Shown: positions 49,666 through 63,215 of the stretch, piece by piece
Position numbering within the stretch: the stretch's first letter is position 1
How the letters are laid out: every line of letters begins with the position of its first letter
NCBI RefSeq assembly: GCF_910596095.1
Contig: NC_056550.1
Coordinates: 5,418,501 to 5,482,500 of the forward strand
DNA from: Thunnus maccoyii
Taxonomy: Eukaryota; Chordata; Actinopteri; Scombriformes; Scombridae
Direction: 5' to 3'
Length of the DNA stretch: 64,000 bases
Notes under the pieces: generated by a model
The model's database searches: none
Seen by the model: only the letters and a program-made list of their open reading frames with translations
What the model was told of the DNA's origin: nothing
Made by a program: the position numbers and the translations under genes

Positions 49666-52632
49666 TTTTCTCTCTGTCTTACTCTTTTTCTTTTCCTCGA
49701 CTCTGTCTTCTTACTTTCACTCTCCAGTTATTGCTGTGTTCCTTCCTCCCATAGACAAGCATGTTCGCAGTGGCTCCGCTGCCTCACTTAAGTGACAAGC
49801 TAACGTTACTGTTACCGTTAGCCTCAGCAAACTTTATCACCCACTTTTTCCATGTATGGTGTCAAATCCAAAATGCTTCGGTGGAATGTGTTAAAAGTGG
49901 CTAACAATAATTAGCTTTCCCTCATTGTCATTAGTAAAGAGAGGAACAATAGCCTAGTTAACAGTGCATGTTATGGGTCACACGGACAGTGAATTCTAGG
50001 AATTCCTTTCGTTGGAATACGAGAAATAAGCTGTTATTCTTATTCAATGATAATTTTGAAAACAAAACAGATCAAATATTTTTTTTCTGGTTTGAATGGT
50101 AGTTTAAATTTTGAATAAAAAGTGACACCCCTATTAAACATCTCCCGATCGACGCAACGAAAGTGCTATGATTAACTGACGCACACACTTACCAAATCTC
50201 AACAACACTTTGTGTATATCTGAGCATTGAGGTGGCTGATTGCTTGATCCAACCCCTGATGGGAGGTGGGTTCATGACGGAAAAGAAGAAATACGTAAAT
50301 GTTGTACTCAAAATAAATACAACAGAAATGGCCTTACACACATCTTCGAATGACACCCATGCACTTTGGCTTCAAAATGTTTCAATGCTAGTGCTGTTAC
50401 AATACCTGACTTTCAGTACCAATACCAAAACAGTTCTTTTGGTGAAAGATGAATTATTGCTTGTTCTTATACTTGGCTGAGTTGGAAAAGTTGGCATTTT
50501 AGTAATGAAGAGGATGTGATAAAGTTTAAAAAGTTGCTCCACATTGCTTTCTCCATCTATATGTAAAATGTTTTGCAAAATTTTCTAAATTCTGAGAAAC
50601 AGTAGAAATGATTAACTAGAGGTAGATGTGGAAAATATGGATATGGGAAAATGGGTTCATTAAAAATTTAAGTGTATTACAAATTAACCACAGCGAAATG
50701 TACAGATTGATGAGATAGCAGTGTAGGCGGGACAGGAGATGGAATTTTCTTGTAATTTTCAGGTTTAGTTGTCTCATCTCAAGTGTCTTATTTGTCTGAT
50801 GTAGTGTACACAGTGCTTTAATGGCTCTGTAACAGCTCACCACAGCCTCTGTTTTACCGTGTAATGCAGTGTAACATGATAGCAGCAATCCTGTAAAACA
50901 CTAAGGCTAAAGCAGTGGTTCTAGACCCTTTAATGATGAGACACACACCCTTTTTATGATCCCAGTTGAGTGGTTGCTACCACAGACAGGCCTATATTTC
51001 TTCCAGCAAGTATACTTATTGAACCGATTCTTTTTTTTCTTCAAGGTGCATCAATCTTTTCTCATTCTAACTTTTACTTGAACTTCAGTCTTGTGTCTGC
51101 TTGTACTCCTCTGCTTGGCCTGCTTGAGTTTTTCCTCAAACATCCCCACCTGAGTATGACTAATTAAACCATTGCCTAGACTTTCCCCAATTTGTAAAAA
51201 CCCAGATTTTCTTTTTTCCTACATATTAATGTGACACATCGTCGTCATCTCAGCTGAATCTGATCTTGATTCATATTGTCACACGGTCAATTTCATTCAT
51301 TCATGATGACATTTGTGGCCTATATGTGATGTGGCACCTCTACTCTTTTTCCTCCAAGGCTTAATGTTATAAAACCACTTCCATACTACCCATACTTTCT
51401 ACAGCCATACTAGCAGCTCTCTGAGGCAATATGATGCTGTAAGTCATTAGAATTTGTCCTCAAGGGACCTTAAGTATCTGTGGTAAAATTCACAGCATTA
51501 CATCAAATAGTTGTCAAGATATTTCACTCAGAAACAAATATGTCAACTTTATTGTGGTGCTAGAAGAAAAGTCAGTGGGATTCATTCTCTGGGCACCATG
51601 AGTGTCTAGACGAGTTTAATCTCAATCCATCCAATAGTTGATGAGATTTTCAGTCTGGACCAAAGTGGTGAGCCAACCGACCGTCTGTCAAACAGACTAA
51701 ATGCTAAAAAAAAATCCTATACACAGTGGCTTTACGAGAACTCCAAAACAACCAAATCACACCCATAGCGTTTCCTTTCTCTGGTGATTGCTCAGGAATA
51801 GACCTGGCTGCTTCCTTTTTCCTGCTGAAACCAGGAAGTGGCAATCAGCAGCTTTTGTTGTGATACCCTGAGGAGAGATTGGAACTGTCAGAATTAATAA
51901 AGGAAAAGATGGAAGAAAGTGGAAGGAGAAAATTTAAGATATGCAGTGCAAGCGTCTAATATCATGCATTTTACATCTCATTTTGCCAATGCTGGGATCC
52001 AAAGTAATATGTCTTTAACTGACCAGATTGCTTGCATACAAGAATATCATGGATGTTACTCCCAATAAGGTAGTCAACAAATTGTTCATCAGTAGTGGTG
52101 TGGAGGTTACCTGCATAGATGTTTCGGTTTTAACATTTTACAATGTTCCACCAATACTCTCATACAGACAGACAGGATTAAAACAGGATGTAGCTAATAA
52201 TGAACGGCTATTATGAATTTCAGCTTTAAGACGCAGAGCTGGTTGAAGGCCAGTGTGCTGAGGTGCTTGTGTTTGTGAGAGACAACATTAATTATTTTTG
52301 CTTTGTGTCAAGTCGGGTGAAAGGACATTAATTTCCATGAAATCAAAGGTTAATAACAATAGATGTGGTAAATATAATTTGATCAAAGGCCATGCTTTGA
52401 CTCCTCATCTACTCTACACTAGAAGCACCCATATGAATAAAACATCCCTTCAAATGAACTACCTCTTTTGATTTTTATGTATGACACGAATTGTCCCCAT
52501 CCACAGAATACATAGATCAGGCACTTAAAGCTCCTGAAAACTTGGTTTAAAATAGTATGTCTTTTCAATAATATTATATTGATGAAAAATAGGGAGCATT
52601 GAACCCTCATCCTACCAACATATTTAACATAA

Positions 52633-53880
52633 GGGGCCCTATCTTATGCCTGGTGCAGAGTGGTGCTAAGCGCAGCGCAAGTCTCTTTGCTATTTTAAGA
52701 CCAACGCAGTTGTCATTCTCCCGTCCAGCGCCCACGTTGTTAAAACAGCAATGGCACTTGCGCCCATCAGTGCGCCCATGGGCGTGTTGGTCTAAAAATA
52801 AGGTGTGGTCAGGCGCATTGTTGGCGCATTGCTATCTTGAGGAAGCAGAGAGCAATTGCGCTATTGACCAACAAAAATTTAGTCTTAAGTCAATGGCGCA
52901 GTGTTTCTATGTTATTTTAAGGGTGCATTATCAAGATGTGCCTACACAACGCCCGTGCACTCTGCTTGTCACACACTCAGGATGTGCAGCAGCGCACAAA
53001 CATGCAAAAGGTAAGAAATAAAAGGATTGCAATGTGAAAGATTATTATTATGTATATTAATATATTTTTAAAAATACATGTCATAATGCTTAGTCATAAT
53101 ATTTATCAGAATTAACTAATCACAGTAATGATGGATTAAATTGTTTAATTATTTGACCAAATCATGGCAATACATGTAGGTATTTCAACAGGCGGACAAC
53201 AACGGATCAAATACAGATCGACTTTCCTGCTGCATCAATACATGATGACATGAGGAACACATGAGGAAATAAATCTGCACAGCTTCTAGCTGCTGCCAGC
53301 AGCCAGATGAGAACCTTGGAGAGCTGATCAAGTCCTGATAACTGTGTTGATGATTCTTTACATGATTAAAAATAATGATTTAATTTTTGAACAATATTTA
53401 ACAAATATTCTTTAACATTTCTGAGAGTACAGTGATCAGGTTTCCATACTTTCAGCAATTAAAACCCTGCTGATTTGACCTGTTACTCCATGACTGAACA
53501 AAACGATTTTAAAGAAACTAAAGCTGTAATTTAAGAGAATAAACCTTTTCAAAAACCAAACGAAAATAAATGGGCAACAAATTAATGAACAGGACCTTAA
53601 ACTGGTGGTCTGTGGCTGACCACGGGAGGGTCCAGGAGCAGCAGTGTGCTCGTTATGGGTCGTGCGCTTTCACTTTGCGCACAAGCAGATCCATTTCCTC
53701 TGCAGAGAAGCGCCCTTCTTACTACTTAGCAAATGCGCCGTCAATCCGCCAATGTGCAAGTGCATCTCTAAAGGGAATTAGAGATGACACTGTGATTAGT
53801 TTGTTGCATGTTACACCGATGGTAAATGATACTGTCTGTATAGTCACCTCAGTCTTCTACAAAGTGCCATGCCAAGTGTT
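52633..53880. mobile_element. PIF/Harbinger-like non-autonomous element
   Basis: It starts GGGGCCCTATCTTATGCC next to a TAA, then has GCGC-rich segments (GGCGCATTGTTGGCGCATTG). A distal block AAAGGGAATTAGAGATGACA lies at about 53770. The right terminal repeat is not recognisable, so the 3' limit is approximate. No transposase frame. Confidence 0.6.
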
Positions 53881-54344
53881 CTGACCCCTCTGCTGATTTA
53901 TTCAGTGTGTACCTTTAACATATATTACCATTTTTCCAACTTCCCAACTTCATAGTTTAATCTTGAGGTACTGCATTTACTATAGTTATGCACTCATCAG
54001 TTTTTTTTTTGTGTTGTTTTGTTTTGTTTTGTTTTTTCCCTAATAAGGGACTATTGCAGACATTATGGGTGCACTTATTTTGGATTTATTTACAACTGAT
54101 AGATAATAAAAAGTGGTAAATAATCTGATTAAACTGTTGGCTTGTTTACTTCCTGTTTGTTTCTTGCCTCGTCAGACTTGGTGGTATAATGTTGAGTTCT
54201 AAAGAATTTGGTTGGCACAGTTGATGCTGATTCATAGTACTTGGTTGTCTAATGTAAATGAGCTGTGCCAATGTAATTTTAAAAACAGTGTCTCCATTAC
54301 ATAGTTTGCCTACCAGAGAACTCTGACAAGTTTAATTGTAGCTG

Positions 54345-54760
54345 TGCTAGTGACATGGCTCTATGGATAGCAGTGTCAGTTGGTCCACCACTTTGGTCCA
54401 GACTGAAATATTTCAACAATATTGGATGGATAGCCATAGAATTTTGTACAAACATTCATGGTCCCCAGAAGATGAATAAAACTGACTTTGGTAATCACCT
54501 GACTTGTCCTCCACCAGCACCATCGTCAGGTCAAAATTTCAACTTGTCCAATACTTTGTTTTATGACTAAATAACTTGAAAAACTAATGTATTCCCATCA
54601 TCCTCAATTATACTTTGTCCACTGCCAATTAGCAAATGTTTACAAATGTTAGCATGCTTACATGCTAAACTAAGATGGCAAACATGTCAAACATTGCACC
54701 TGCTCAGCATCAGCATGTTAACATTGTCATTTTGCCTCAAAATGAGATCTGAGGTTCACA
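54345..54760 (+). repeat. Repeat A copy
   Basis: Starts GACATGGCTCTATGGATAGC and ends in the GTTAGCATGC-rich tail near 54725; one module appears deleted. Confidence 0.65.
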
Positions 54761-57149
54761 GCACAGATTACGGGATGATGTAATCTTGTGAACTCAGTGA
54801 CCTCGACTTTATGAGTGGATAATAGTTACTTTCAGTGGAAGACAGTTGATGACGCTTACAACACATGGCATGCACAGAAAGTAAGATGTAGATTGAATCT
54901 CTTGTTGGGTGAACACACACACACACACGCATATCATATTTGGCCTTGCATGCAGATACACGCAACCATACACACACACACCCACACTGACTTCATAGCA
55001 CACAGAGAGCGCAATATAATAGGCTATCTGTGTTTAAGGTTAATGCTTCCTGCCTTCAGTGCTCTCAACAGTGGCTGCATAAATCCTCTAAAGCAGCTTC
55101 TCTCATTCTTTGTGTCAGTGCATACAGCTCCTCAATAACCTGCCTGAAGCTCTTAACAACCCCCGTCGACTTTGCGCATCATTTTCAAGTGCTTAACAAC
55201 GAAGGACACTGCTTTGAATGGGCGATCACCAGCTACAAAGGCTCAAAGTCCTCTCTCTCCCTTGGCCCAAAATGATAACACTTCTAGCTGTTTCCCCTTG
55301 TTTCCAGTCTTTGTGCTAAGCAAAGCAAACCAGCTCCTGTTGGTAGCTTCATATTCACCCTACAGACATTAGAGTGGTATCAGCTCTTGCTGTTAAGAAC
55401 CATCTTTTCCCTCATATTTTAGTTATTTAAGCAGCTATTTTTTATATATTTCATAATATCTGAGACTGCACAGAAACCTTTTTAATGCAAGAAGCTAACA
55501 AATGAATCCTTTATCTATTTACAGTGAGAAGGAAATATCCAATTAAGCTGAACTAACCAACAATATTTGGTCATTTAGTCTAATGTTGGCAAAACATTTT
55601 GTAATTTGAGGTTTAGTGTGTTTTTACTGTGAAATATAAGGTCAGATGTGTCAACCATATTCCATTTTAACTCTTTTACCCTTCAATCTAAACAGCAAGC
55701 TAACGTCAGTGTAAGCTAACGCAACAGTTCCACCTGGCAGCTATTTAGGAACATGTAATCATTGCATACATGTGTGGTGTAACCCGTTTTAATTTAGATG
55801 CATAAATCTTCACTTAGGCTAGTTATAATGCAAGTGTTTACTAAGTTTGAACTTATGAACTGCTGGTCCATCTGGCTCCAGTATTTTTTGCTCAGTATTC
55901 TTACATTTTGCTACTATTCTAACAAAAAAAGATTAGAGAGTATTTAGTATTTAGCCACCAAACCTTTATTCCTGCCCATGCGTAGAAGGCTTTGAAAAAA
56001 TAAGAACTTTATGTAGAGAGATACATTTTTTTAAAAATGTAGACAATTTTACCTTCTTTTAGGTATCTAGTCATTTTTTTTCTGAGGGGTGTAGGGTTGC
56101 ATATGAGGGAACTGACACCTGGATTCAGTGGTGATTGATGAACCTCTTCGTCATCTCCACCAACGGCTAAGATAAAGAAATTTCTTTTCTGACATCATAC
56201 AAAAATATTTCAGCACTGAAATCTTTAATTTCTCACTGCTGTGTGTAGCCTTTGGGCATACCTAAGCATAAAATAATGTAACCTGGAGTTTAGAAACAAA
56301 GAAGGGACTGTATTGTCTCCTATTACCTGTGGAAGATTTTCACCCACAGTAAAAAAAAAAAAAATTCCACTGTAGGGTTGAGTTCCTCCAACATGTAATT
56401 ATAGTAGACTTTCCCACAACCCTCTTTTAATTCCATTGTTTGTTCATATTCAGCTCTCTTTTCTTATGTTGCTTTTGCGTCATGTTATCCTTGTTGACAT
56501 TTCATTGCCTTTTGGGGGAGGAACTGGGTGAACCTGTGAGAGACATAGATGATAGAGAATGAAAGAGGCTGGAGGGAAAGGGAGGGATTGGAGTGAAGAG
56601 ACAGAGGGAAGAGATGATGAAAATGCTAATCTTGTTTAAAGTTTCAGTTCCTTGCACAGTCATCCTGTTCTGCTCTCTCTTGCTTTTTTTCTCACCACTT
56701 AAGCACACTCACATCTGTACTATTCTGTTTTGTGTGACCTGATGTAATACTCTCTGCAAATTCGGATAGCCTATTGTGCATTCACTAGCATGTAGTCTAG
56801 CATGTTCAGTTTGATTGTCAGCATGATAATGGCTGTGGTGTAACCATTGTGTTTCTTTTCCTTCTCTTTCTGTTTCTTTGTCCTTTATCTTAATTGACTA
56901 AAAAGCAGTTTGATAATAAATGTGGTCAGGTGACATTCTATAGTGAATGGAAGTTGCTGTAAAAGCTTTTTGTGAGTTGAATTTGGTTTTCTCCCATTCC
57001 CCAGTGTGTCTGTGGATTATCAACACACAGGTTTATAGATTCAAGAGAGACCGCTTTACAAAGACAAACATTTACAGTCACACCCAACATACAACCACAC
57101 AAACAAACAAGTACAAACACAGTTGGTTGTCTAACTTTATATATGAAAT

Positions 57150-57905
57150 AGAGCTGCAACAATTAATCGATTAATCGATTAGCCGATTGACCGAAAATTT
57201 ATTGGCAGCTATTTTGATAATCAATTGATTGTGTCAGTCATTTTTCAAAATTGCCAAATATTTGATGGCTCCAGCTTTTCAAATGTGAATATGTGTTTTT
57301 GTCCTTTTCATATGACAGTTAATTGAATATCTTCTATATCTCTAAAAACATTTTAGATTGTTAGGCTGTGTGTGAAATACTCCCTTCTTCACTCATTGAC
57401 TACTCCCAATATAATAGACACTAAATAGTTTATTCAATAATGAGCAGCAAATCAAGTTTTCGGACACTAACTAATCATCATCATTTTGTGTCATCACCAT
57501 TAGCACCGTAGCTATAGATTCGCGTGATGGTAATTTTCTCATCTTTAATGCATTGTTGGATTGTTAGCGGAAAGTAGTGTACATGCTACAGACACTACTT
57601 TTTTCGTTCCAATGTAGAATTCTTGAGGGAACTATATAGTGGATATATTTACGCACTCAGCATTCAGACACTCGAGTAAAATGGCGGAGGGTGAATGTAG
57701 TGCACTATTATCGTAAATAGGGAATGATTTCGGACACAGCCTTAGTCAGACAAAACAAGCAACTTGAAGATATCACCAAGGCCTCTGAGACATTGTGAAA
57801 GCATTTTTTTTTCTATATTTTTTCATAGTTTAAATGATTAATTGACAATTGAAAAAATAATCAGCAGGTTGATCGATGATGAAAATAATCATTAGTTGCA
57901 GCCAT
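57150..57905 (+). repeat. Repeat B copy interrupted by a MITE
   Basis: Left half 57150-57360, right half 57745-57905 (ends TAATCATTAGTTGCAGCC). The two halves are collinear with the uninterrupted copies. Confidence 0.8.
57364..57741. mobile_element. PIF/Harbinger-like MITE nested in repeat B
   Basis: Terminal inverted repeats GGCTGTGTGTGAAAT and ATTTCGGACACAGCC, flanked by TTA at 57361-57363 and 57742-57744. The flanking repeat B reads on smoothly when the 378 bp plus one TTA are removed. Confidence 0.82.
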
Positions 57906-58827
57906 AATATAAAGCCATGCTACTGACTCTCTGAGGCTGTACTAAGGTTTTAAGTTAATGTTAATGTCATTGTGCTAATATGGTCACAATGACAGTGCTA
58001 ACATGATGATTTTTAGCAGGCATAATGTGTACTGTGTTTACCATCTTGGTTTAGTATTTTAGCGTGCTAGCATTAGCTCATTAGAGCATAAATGACACAT
58101 GGCAATAGGAATGTCGTTAGTTGTGCAGTTATTTGGGCATAAATGAAAGTTTTGGACAAACTGAAATTTTGACCTGACAGTGGCACTGGCATTAACTTTT
58201 GTCTCTGTCACTGTTCTTGCTACCAGTTCTTCTACTCTTCATTGAATTGAAAACCGTTGTAACTTGTACAAAGCAGTGCAAATCCTCAACGTCAGAAAGT
58301 CTTTCAGTGGAAATGAATACTCACCAGTCTCTGAGTGTGTAGGACAGGAAATGTAAACTAGCAGAAGGTTGAATCTTTATTGTTTCATAACTCCGTAACA
58401 CAGGGTAGCAACAAGAGCAATTACTGATTTTTAAAATGTCAAAGACCACCACTATAAAATTGAGATTCCTTTTTCTGTGAATGCGGCTTTAGATAAATGG
58501 ATTTAATCTTGTATCAGGCACCAGGCTGAAACTCTACACCAGTGAATAGAGTGGATTTATGAAATGTGTTATCCTTTCTGTGCACAGACTGTGGCCGTAC
58601 AGTACAATGGCCTCATCACATGAGTAGTGTTTTGCTTCAGCAAAGCCGTGCGTGCATGTGTGCGTGTAGGTGTGTGTGTGTTGGTCTAAGAGCTTATCTG
58701 TGCATGTATATATGCGCGTGTGTGTTGTTCCCCACTGGGCTGGTATTTGCTGCATCAGCAGGGTCTTTGGGTTGTTTGGTGGACGGAGAGCAGTATCATG
58801 GAAAATTCCATAGGACACAAGTTTAAT

Positions 58828-58830
<3 letters not shown>

Positions 58831-58878
<48 letters not shown>
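58831..58878. repeat. (GT)n microsatellite
   Basis: About 24 GT units. Downstream sequence (TTAATTTTAGGGTAAAGACTTGG ... AGTCTCCAGGAAATGAATGTAAG) parallels that near 43390-43460. Confidence 0.9.
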
Positions 58879-58880
<2 letters not shown>

Positions 58881-59145
58881 TTCAGGTATTCCCCATGTTG
58901 TGGGGATGTAAACCTGTTTACACAGTCATGTTGTTGGGATTTGCCTCCATTATGGGGACAAAAAGCAAGTCCCCTTAAAGTAAATCATTAATTTTAGGGT
59001 AAAGACTTGGTTAAGGTGGTGGTTATGGTTAATGTTAGATAAGTCTCCAGGAAATGAATGTAAGTCAATGTAATATCCTCTGAAGTGATGGAAATACAAC
59101 TGTGCGTGAGTGAGTGAGTGAGTATAATAAAGAGCATCGCTATTG

Positions 59146-59179
<34 letters not shown>

Positions 59180-59384
59180 AGAGGGAGTCAATGCTGTGTT
59201 TATATAAAAGGAAATAAAAAGAAAAGAGGCAATTTTTTTGTGGTTGCCAAAGCCCCAGATCCACTCTTATAGTAGTAGTAGTTGTAATAGTAGTGGTGTA
59301 GTCTAGTACTACAGTACTAGTAGTGACCTTACAGTACAAACAGTTAAACAGCTCAAGCCTGATTTTTTTTTTTTAGCCATGCTA

Positions 59385-59740
59385 GAGGCATGGCTCTGGG
59401 TCTGTTGGACAACTGGTCGGTCAGTCAGTCCGCTGCTTTGCTCCAGACTGAAATATCTCAACAACTACTGGATAGATTGCTGTGAAATTTTGGACAGACA
59501 TTCACAGTCCCCAGAGGAGGAATGCTTTTTCCATTGTTTTTTTAATGCTTATTAGCAAATGTTAATATGCTAACATGCTAATATGCTAAACAAAGATGAT
59601 TAACCTTGTAGACATTATATCTGCTAAACATTAGCATCTTACTATGCCGACATTAGCATTTAGCTGAAAGCACCGCTGTGTCTAAGTACATTCTCACGGA
59701 CCTGCCAACATGGTTGTGGACTCTTGGTCTTGTTACATAA
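59385..59740 (+). repeat. Repeat A copy, shortened
   Basis: Carries TCTCAACAACTACTGGATAG and the tail with TATGCTAACATGCTAATATG; the middle is missing. Confidence 0.65.
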
Positions 59741-60498
59741 TATTTACATAATATTTTAATCTAATAATCACATTTCCTTTTTCTCATTGTTTGACTCAGA
59801 TATAATATCAACATTTATGAAACAGAATATGAAGTTATGAAATCCCAGTCTGGAGCTTAAATGTTATTTAATGTGCTAACCCCAAATCATATCTCTGTTT
59901 CTGTTTGTCATCTTTTACTCACTATCTGTGTCTTCCTGCCTACCTGTCCTCTGCCAACCTCATAAAATGTGACAAATATCAAGAATTCTGTCATAACATC
60001 CGTTTATGTCATAAGAGCAGTTTCATGAAGGAAGTTCATGTCTGTGTTTGTATGTGACTGGTACAGGGATGTTGATGTAAAGCTGAGAACTGCAAATTCT
60101 ATTATATTGTATCAGCACTCAGACATCAGACCATCATTAGGTGTTTAATAAAACAAATTCTGACTTAACATTTCCATCTTAGGTGTTTTTAGAGCATTTT
60201 AACAGACTCTGGTGACATGTTGTAGAATGTTTATTTCTTTTTGCAGGGAAATTCCTTTTTTGCATCATGTGACTCCAAAAATGAGTAATTATTATACTTT
60301 GTTCATGAGGATACAATGCTAGTGTTAATGTTAATTTTTTCTACAGATTTCATACAAGATCATAGTTATACATTGTGTATATATATATATATACATAAAA
60401 ATGTCACATTTCACATATACAAAACATGACTGGGAAACTAAAATACTGCATACTGTTTTTAAATATGTATATATACATACACACACAAACACACACAG

Positions 60499-60500
<2 letters not shown>

Positions 60501-60575
<75 letters not shown>
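60501..60575. repeat. (AT)n array
   Basis: About 35 AT units, preceded by an ACACACA patch. Confidence 0.9.
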
Positions 60576-60578
<3 letters not shown>

Positions 60579-61160
60579 TTAATATATTTCATAATAATTA
60601 AATAGATACTGGTTTAATTAAGGCAATTTGTCTTAAATTGCATAAATAGTTCAGAACCAACACTGATATTACTCCCATACTGTTCCAAATACTGATTATA
60701 TTTTTTTAATTTATATTTTATTGATATTTCTATATAAACAAAGATAAAGAAAACAAATAAGCAAACAATATACAGACACAAAATGGAAAAGGTACACCTA
60801 CACAAGAATATATGTATACATCAACATGCACAAATATATACATATATAGTGAATACCTGCATATATAAAGTACATATGCCTACTGGCATACATACATACA
60901 TGCATACACATGCATATACATACCTGCATACAGAAATATTTACTTCCCTGCTTTCTGTAGATTCCTGTCTTCCAATTTTATACACTACTTCTCATTAGAG
61001 CTGCAACAATTAGTGGATTAGTTTTTTCCTGACTTTTATTAACAAAACAATTAATTGATTAAATAATCAAGGAAATAATTGACAGATTAATCGAAAATGG
61101 AAATAATCGTTAGTTGCAGTCCTACTTCTCATTTAATTCACCTTCAGTATAATCTATACA

Positions 61161-61468
61161 TGGCACAGTGGTGCAGTGGTTAGCACTGTCGCCTCACAGC
61201 ACGAGGCTTCTTGGTTTGAACCCACCAGCTACCTGTCGCCTTCCTGTGTAGAGTTTGCTCTACACATGTTCTCTCTGTGTCTGTGTGGGTTCTCTTCAGG
61301 CACCCTGACTTCCCCCACAGACCAAAAACATGTAGGTTAGGTTAACTGGTGACTCTAACTTGCCTGTAGGTGTGAATGAGTGAGTGAGTGTCTATACTAT
61401 ATGTTAGCCTTGTGATTGACTGGCGACCTGTCCAAGGTGTACCCCAGAAAATGGATGGATGGATGATC
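61161..61468 (+). mobile_element. tRNA-derived SINE-like element
   Basis: The head GTGGTGCAGTGGTTAGCACTG contains an A-box-like motif, and GGTTTGAACCC (61213-61223) a B-box-like motif. The body (TGGCGACCTGTCCAAGGTGT) and a GGATGGATGGAT tail follow. This layout is common in fish genomes. Confidence 0.7.
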
Positions 61469-62109
61469 TATATCTATCTATATCTATTAATCATACAGTA
61501 TGTTCTATTTCATTGCTGTAACGCATGAATTCATAACACTTCAACTTTTGAATATCCCTCTTACGACAGCTCTTGCGTCAACAGAGCAATTGTGGTTTGA
61601 AGTTTCCCAAACAGATTTGTTTGTGTGTGTGTGGGTGTGGGAAAGTTGCTATGCCTGTGTGTATGTATGGATGCCCATCTTTTACTTTTGAAAACACACA
61701 CAGGCATGTCTATCATGTCTGACCTCCTTACAGTTTCTCTGTCCTTATCTTCAGCTCCTCACACCCATGCTCTTTTTTATCTCCCCCTGTTTTCCGTTTT
61801 ACACCTCTGGTGACTCAGCTTCTCTTAATTCAGCATGCATGTTTCTGCATGTTACTTTAAAACCTCACTGCAAGCTGCTGCTTCTCCAGTACCTCTTTTC
61901 TTCCGAGTTAAACCAGATATTTTGGATATATGAACCCCTGACTGTCATTTAAGTTTATTATTTAGGTCAATCCGTAGTGCGTGGACTGGCAGGGACTGAA
62001 TGTTTTTCTCAAAGACACTTCAGCAGATAGATGCTTTCAGTTACAGGGTAGTCTTTCTAGCCGTAGTAAACTGTATTGTGTTATCCTACATTGTTTGACT
62101 TTATAGCTT

Positions 62110-62800
62110 GCAATGTCGGTTAACATCTATTGGATGGATTGGCACTAAATTTTGTACAGACAGTCATAGTTCCAGAGGATGAATCCTACTGACTTTGGTG
62201 ATCCCTTGACTTTTCTTTTAGCAACAACATGAAGATCACATTTATGGTTTTGAGTGAAATGTCTCAACAACTAGTGTATGAATTACCATGAACTGACTTT
62301 TAATCTAGCACCATCATCTGGTCAAAATTTTAATTTGTCATCTTTGGTTTATGACCTGAAAAAGTTGATCACTGTTTCGCAGAGCCCAAGGTCACGTCCT
62401 CAAATATCTTCTTTTGTTCTGGCCAACAGTCTACAACACAAAGATATTGGGCTTTTTTTTTTCTTAAAAATGACTACAGTTAATTGTTGTCAAAATAGTT
62501 TTCTGTCAATCAACAAATCAATTCATTGAATGATTGTTGCAACTCTACAAATATGTGCAGAACTAATTACACTAACAACACTCCCATTAGGCTCAGCTAT
62601 ACTTTGTGTACAGTGGTAATTTCCACATTTTAGCATGATAATAAACTCAACTAAGATGGTGAACATTGCAAACAGTATACCTCCTCAATATCAACATGTT
62701 AGCATTGTCATTGTTAACATATTAGCATGTTGGTGTTAGCATTCACCTTAAAGAGCCTCACAGAGACGCTTGCGTGGCTACAGACTCCTTAATCTTGTTA
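62110..62800 (+). repeat. Repeat A copy carrying an inverted repeat B
   Basis: Repeat A is marked by CTCAACAACTATTGGATGGATT, ATGAAATTTGGTACAGACAT and a GTTAGCATGCTAA tail. Here it is split by an inverted repeat B at about 62360-62550. Other repeat A copies: 18690-19115, 25095-25510, 37330-37530, 40480-40655, 42050-42300, 51440-51690 (inverted), 54345-54760, 57930-58190 (inverted) and 59385-59740. Confidence 0.65.
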
Positions 62801-62879
62801 AATAAGATCTTCTAACAAATGAAAACACTTTGTTGTGGCAGCAGATGAAAAAGTACAACAATACTTAAAGAGCAATGAA

Positions 62880-63215
62880 GTAATGTCTCTTTTTGAGACT
62901 CTAATGGCAGACAGCTGTAATTGTTACAATTGGAGAAGGAGAATGTCAACAACACCACCCCCCTCCTTCCCCTGCTGCAGAGGACACTGTAATGTATTCT
63001 GACTTAGATAAACGATACCCCCTGCTGATGTAGATAAGGCATTGGCAGACAGCTGTCCTCTACCTCTGACCTTGGTATCAAACAGGTTCCCAAAATCTAC
63101 ACGGGAGACCACCGTAGCCAGCTTAGGGAACCAATGTTCAGCTTGGCCTCTGTAATCACCAGCTGTCATTGAATCACTCTAATTCGGGCCTATTTAGTCA
63201 GGAATGCCTGACAGC
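62880..63215. promoter_or_regulatory. Unique GC-balanced block with three CAGCTG E-boxes
   Basis: CAGCTG lies at 62912-62917, 63050-63055 and 63160-63165. The first two are inside an identical 13-mer, GGCAGACAGCTGT, at 62906-62918 and 63044-63056. The stretch shows none of the dispersed repeat motifs that surround it. Enhancer function is only a guess. Confidence 0.25.

Noticed and set aside
49528-49795. Ser-Leu repeat frames
   Set aside because: TC microsatellite read in two frames.
61161-61230. Possible tRNA gene from A- and B-box motifs
   Set aside because: No cloverleaf can be drawn; the boxes belong to a SINE-like element with a GGAT tail.
62924-63169. 81-codon minus-strand frame in the unique block
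   Set aside because: No family motif, no splice signals that join it to anything; better read as non-coding.
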